From: CAZTAR01 sp043813895
GTDB taxonomy: Bacteria; Planctomycetota; Phycisphaerae; UBA1845; UTPLA1
Assembly: GCA_043813895.1 (NCBI GenBank)
Contig: JBDRKQ010000142.1
Span: forward strand, 1 to 7,692
DNA: 7,692 nucleotides
Reading direction: 5' to 3'
A model generated the notes under the pieces. That model was not told where the DNA came from. It searched no databases and saw only the letters and a list, made by a program, of their open reading frames with translations. A program made the translations under genes and the position numbers. This document shows positions 5,001 to 7,692 of the stretch, in pieces; within the stretch, counting starts at the first letter, position 1, and the number at the start of each line of letters is the position of its first letter.

Positions 5001-6872
5001 TCACAAACCACAGCGTCGAATCTGCCGATTCGATCTACTGGATTGATGTTGCGTGACACGCTCCAGTGCCACGACCGTGAAGATCAGCGGATAAAGCCGT
5101 TCGTGGTACCACAGCTTGGCGAAGTACAGGCCGATGGGAGAGGGATCGAAGCGCGTGCCGCCGTCGGTGTGCTCGACGAGCCATGCACAACCGCGTTCGA
5201 TTGCGTCATTCACGCCGGCCGCAACACCCTCGTCCACGCCTGCCAGCGCTTCTGAGGCGAGCGCGGTTTCCTCGATTGAGGAAGGAACCGAACGCCCGCC
5301 GCCCCATCCGCCGTCCGAGTTCTGGGCGAGCAGGACCCAAGCAACGCCTCGCCGTCGCGCCCGCTTCCAGGCTCGCGCTTGTTCCCCGTCCACCGACACG
5401 ACTTCCGTGGCTCTCAACACGCGTGTGGTGCCGTAAAGCGGATTCTCCCGGCTCGGGCTTGCCTGGCTGCCGAACCAGAGCGGCGCCCAGGTGCCGTCTG
5501 CTCGCTGCGTGCTGACGAGAAACTCAACGGCCTTGTGGGTTGCCCGGTCAACGCGGGCGCGCAGGCCGTGCGAGAGCCTCTCCCGCCATGCGCTCCAGGC
5601 GCGGAGTGTGTGTGCTGTGAGGTCGGGCGTACTTCGGTCAAAGGGCATCCTGCCCCAACCGCGACAGAAGGTGGGAATGCCGCCATCGCTGTTTTGCAGA
5701 TCGAGTAGCCAGCAGACGCCGGACGTCACCGCGCGTAGCATCCGCCCAGTGCAATCCTCGCCCATTGACAGCCGGTGCAATGCGAGCAGTGCGCCGGCCG
5801 TGTCATCGGCATCCGGCACGCCGCCGCTGAGATTCGTCCAGGCCCAACCGCCGGGCGCTGCGTGGGTGTAGGGGTGCTCGACTTGGTGCTGCTGGCCCAG
5901 GAGCCACTCGCACAGCACATCGCGCTCGCCGGCATTCAGGTGTGCGGTCGTCTCGTCTGCGAGGGCATTCACTGACAGTGTCGTGACCCAGGTTGCCAGG
6001 TTCGTGTCGATCGGCCAGCTTCCGTCACCGCGCATGGATGCGGTGAGAAACCGGACTCCTTGCTCGACGACGGGGTGGTCCACCGATCCGGCCGAGGCGA
6101 GACTCATGACGACGAAGCTCGTGATGGGCGTCGCCTCGAGGAAACCGCCTGATTCGGGCTGCATGTCGCCCAGGATGCTCAGCGTTCTGCTGCGAGTCAG
6201 CCAACGCAAACTTCTAGTCAACGGGTTCTTCGTAGGCAGGTGGTGGTGTCGCACCTGCCCGATCGCGATCAAGGCCGGCAGCGCGTAACTCACGACGGGG
6301 AGGCGAAGCCAGCGGAACCACGTGTGCGGACAGACGGCCAGCTCGAAGGGCAACGCCGGAACATGTCGCCACGCCCGAACGCCCTCTCCGAATCGCCCCG
6401 CCAGCACGCACGTGGTCAGGATGGGAATGGAAAACGTTCGATCATTGCCGTAGGCGTCGCGAATTGCCTGTGCAAGTGCCGACGGGGTCAGGTTGCCGAC
6501 GCGCTGTCGCAGCCAATCCTCAACACGTTCCTCGGCCGACTGGCAGCCTTCTGCAACGCGCCTGCACGCACCGATCGCCGCCCAACACAGCGTGGATGTG
6601 CTGACGTTGCTCGGGCTGCGAACTGTGTCGCCCCATCCGCCGTCGGGATTCTGGTGCCTGCGGAGCCACGCCAGCGCCTGCCGGACCATCGCCGACATGT
6701 CATCGGTGCCGCGGATCCGGTCGACCACAGCCAGTGCACAGGCGGCTGTTGCCGTCGAGAGCGCGCTGCCGGACAACTCCCCCTCCCAGTGGCCGTCCCC
6801 GACGCGGGCCGCAAGCAGCCTTCGCTTCGCCTCGGTCAGGCATTGCTCCATAGCGTGAGAGTCCATCGGCAT
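5001..6872 (-). CDS. Squalene-hopene cyclase-like class II terpene cyclase
   Basis: A 623-residue protein of the squalene/oxidosqualene cyclase superfamily, which cyclises linear polyprenoids at the membrane face by protonation. The catalytic acid motif DXDD is intact as D354-A-D-D357 in GVPDADDTAGALLAL. QW-type repeats occur at 74-80 (QNPDGGW), 280-286 (MRGDGSW), 393-399 (QNSDGGI, Trp lost), 456-462 (QRADGTW) and 517-523 (QNSDGGW). PFDRSTPDLTAH (410-421) and the C-terminal LYFAKLWYHERLYPLIF (582-598) are family hallmarks. It is slightly shorter than typical hopene cyclases (about 630-680 residues). The SSIEETALASEAL segment and the GELSGSALSTATA start suggest a divergent subfamily, so the substrate (squalene or another polyprene) is uncertain. 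The start at 6872 lacks a clear ribosome site; ATGs at 6866 and 6851 are alternatives. It converges with the dockerin-like gene and lies downstream of a prenyltransferase-like gene. Confidence 0.88.
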   Translation of the reverse strand: MPMDSHAMEQCLTEAKRRLLAARVGDGHWEGELSGSALSTATAACALAVVDRIRGTDDMSAMVRQALAWLRRHQNPDGGWGDTVRSPSNVSTSTLCWAAIGACRRVAEGCQSAEERVEDWLRQRVGNLTPSALAQAIRDAYGNDRTFSIPILTTCVLAGRFGEGVRAWRHVPALPFELAVCPHTWFRWLRLPVVSYALPALIAIGQVRHHHLPTKNPLTRSLRWLTRSRTLSILGDMQPESGGFLEATPITSFVVMSLASAGSVDHPVVEQGVRFLTASMRGDGSWPIDTNLATWVTTLSVNALADETTAHLNAGERDVLCEWLLGQQHQVEHPYTHAAPGGWAWTNLSGGVPDADDTAGALLALHRLSMGEDCTGRMLRAVTSGVCWLLDLQNSDGGIPTFCRGWGRMPFDRSTPDLTAHTLRAWSAWRERLSHGLRARVDRATHKAVEFLVSTQRADGTWAPLWFGSQASPSRENPLYGTTRVLRATEVVSVDGEQARAWKRARRRGVAWVLLAQNSDGGWGGGRSVPSSIEETALASEALAGVDEGVAAGVNDAIERGCAWLVEHTDGGTRFDPSPIGLYFAKLWYHERLYPLIFTVVALERVTQHQSSRSNRQIRRCGL

Positions 6873-6925
6873 GACGTATGCTCAGACAGAAGAGCCGCGG
6901 GCCTCAGCCCGGTACGTGTTTGGCC

Positions 6926-7056
6926 GGGGTGGCATGGGTTAGCGGAGTCCCGGCAAGCCGGGACGGAGCTTACCCGTGGGGAAGACCCTGAGGTGCTCCC
7001 ACGGGTAATGAGTGGGACACCCTGCGCGGTGCCCCACTCATTACCCATGCCACCCC
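6926..7056. repeat. Cloverleaf-forming palindromic repeat, copy 2
   Basis: A 131-bp second copy of the 144-272 element. The terminal stem pairs 6926-6941 with 7041-7056 (15 of 16). Arm 1 (6947-6964) is identical to copy 1. Arm 2 pairs 6970-6980 with 6998-7008. Arm 3 pairs 7010-7016 with 7033-7039 and CACC with GGTG inside. In arm 3 the pair C230-G252 of copy 1 is T7013-A7036 here, a compensatory change that keeps the stem. The right end is not followed by the 19-bp array. It lies between the prenyltransferase-like gene and the cyclase gene, where it could affect read-through or message stability. Confidence 0.85.
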
Positions 7057-7131
7057 GCCGCGCGTCTTCAACTACGAAACCCACGCGCCGAGAGGTTTTC
7101 GCACATATACGTGGGCCACAGGGGGCCGACG

Positions 7132-7692
7132 CTACTCTGGCGAACCACACAAGTGGCCGAGGGCCAGCAAGGCGTAGTAAGTGTACTCGCAGTCCTCCAC
7201 GTCATCAGCCCAATGGCCGCGAAACGCGCGGCCCGTCCAGAGGCTGTCCACGAAATCAAGGCAGGCCTCCTTGATTCCGGCAACCGGCACACCAAGCTCG
7301 GCCAGCGCATGAAGCGCCGTTGCGGTCGAGAGCAGGTCAGGAATCGGCGTTTCCGGCATGGCCAGAAAGCCCCCCCGATCGTGACATCGCGCTATGAGCC
7401 AATCACCCACTGCCCGCGGAACCGGCGTCTTCAACTGCCGCATCAGGACAACCGCCGCCGCCGTCGTGGGCGTTGTCCCGAGCTTCATGCCTTGCTCGTT
7501 GGCGAACGCGCCGTCATCCGTACGAAGTCCGTCCAGACACCCGATCATCGCCCGCGAGTCTGGCGTTTCGCGACCGAGATCCTGGTACGCGCCCAGCGCT
7601 AGAAAGCAGTTGTATACGGTTCCCGATCGGCGCCCCGGCGCGGAGCTGTAGCCTCCGTCAGAGCTTCGATGCGTTTCCAGGCGACGCAGAAT
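7132..7692 (-). CDS. Prenyltransferase-beta/squalene-oxidase repeat protein (5' end outside window)
   Basis: The frame stays open from the window edge to a TAG stop at 7132, giving 186 residues of a C-terminal part; the internal ATG at 7548 is not the likely start. Four repeats spaced about 48-50 residues apart are visible (numbering from the edge): DGGYSSAPG... (12-40), DDGAFANEQG... (59-86), GGFLAMPETPIPDLLSTATAL... (107-134) and FRGHWADDVEDCEYTYYALLALGHL (157-181). These are PT/SQO alpha-barrel repeats, like the beta subunit of geranylgeranyltransferase II. Aligned by eye to the eukaryotic enzymes, the zinc-ligand Asp is kept (D119 in IPDLL), but the Cys appears to be Leu and the His to be Tyr (DCEYT versus DPFHT). 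It may therefore not be a canonical zinc prenyltransferase. It may be co-transcribed with the terpene cyclase 259 bases downstream. Confidence 0.8.
   Translation of the reverse strand: MLRRLETHRSSDGGYSSAPGRRSGTVYNCFLALGAYQDLGRETPDSRAMIGCLDGLRTDDGAFANEQGMKLGTTPTTAAAVVLMRQLKTPVPRAVGDWLIARCHDRGGFLAMPETPIPDLLSTATALHALAELGVPVAGIKEACLDFVDSLWTGRAFRGHWADDVEDCEYTYYALLALGHLCGSPE

Noticed and set aside
5016..5033. Hairpin TCGAATC-TGCC-GATTCGA as terminator of the cyclase gene
   Set aside because: It lies within the last codons of the gene and no T-run follows on the minus strand. It may be chance.
6240..7274. 344-residue plus-strand open frame across the cyclase start and the repeat
   Set aside because: It runs antisense through two recognisable genes and through a palindromic repeat, with Arg/Pro-rich shadow composition.

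Overview
This GC-rich window most likely comes from a member of the Planctomycetota. The evidence is a small secreted protein with planctomycete-style dockerin/EF-hand repeats, a squalene-hopene-cyclase-like terpene cyclase, a bacterial prenyltransferase-beta-like protein, and gene deserts full of palindromic dispersed repeats. No rRNA or other taxonomic marker is present, so this is an inference. I see no tRNA, rRNA or CRISPR array.

Layout. Bases 1-941 carry no convincing gene. They hold a 129-bp cloverleaf-forming repeat (144-272), an eight-unit 19-bp tandem array that grows out of its right end (261-412), a 121-bp palindromic repeat (424-544), and a nest of inverted repeats (648-802) around a 45-nt near-perfect hairpin. 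Next come a DUF819 multi-pass membrane protein (942-2213, +) and a stand-alone class I glutamine amidotransferase (2354-3049, +). An inverted second copy of the 121-bp repeat separates them (2210-2328) and supplies the DUF819 stop codon. A ribose-phosphate pyrophosphokinase (3098-4048, -) converges on the amidotransferase. Bases 4049-4489 hold its leader, an 85-bp element with terminal inverted repeats, and a textbook sigma70-type promoter. That promoter drives a short secreted dockerin-like protein (4490-4936, +), which is clearly richer in A+T than its neighbours. A class II terpene cyclase-like gene (5001-6872, -) converges on it. Upstream of the cyclase on the same strand are a second copy of the cloverleaf repeat (6926-7056) and the 3' part of a prenyltransferase-beta-like gene (7132-7692, -) that runs off the window.

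How the genes may work together. The prenyltransferase-like protein and the terpene cyclase belong to related alpha-barrel superfamilies, lie in tandem, and may share a terpenoid-related role. The remaining genes look like independent single-gene units with no obvious shared pathway. The most unusual content is non-coding: four distinct palindromic repeat families in under 8 kb. Two cloverleaf copies share a four-arm fold supported by a compensatory base-pair change.
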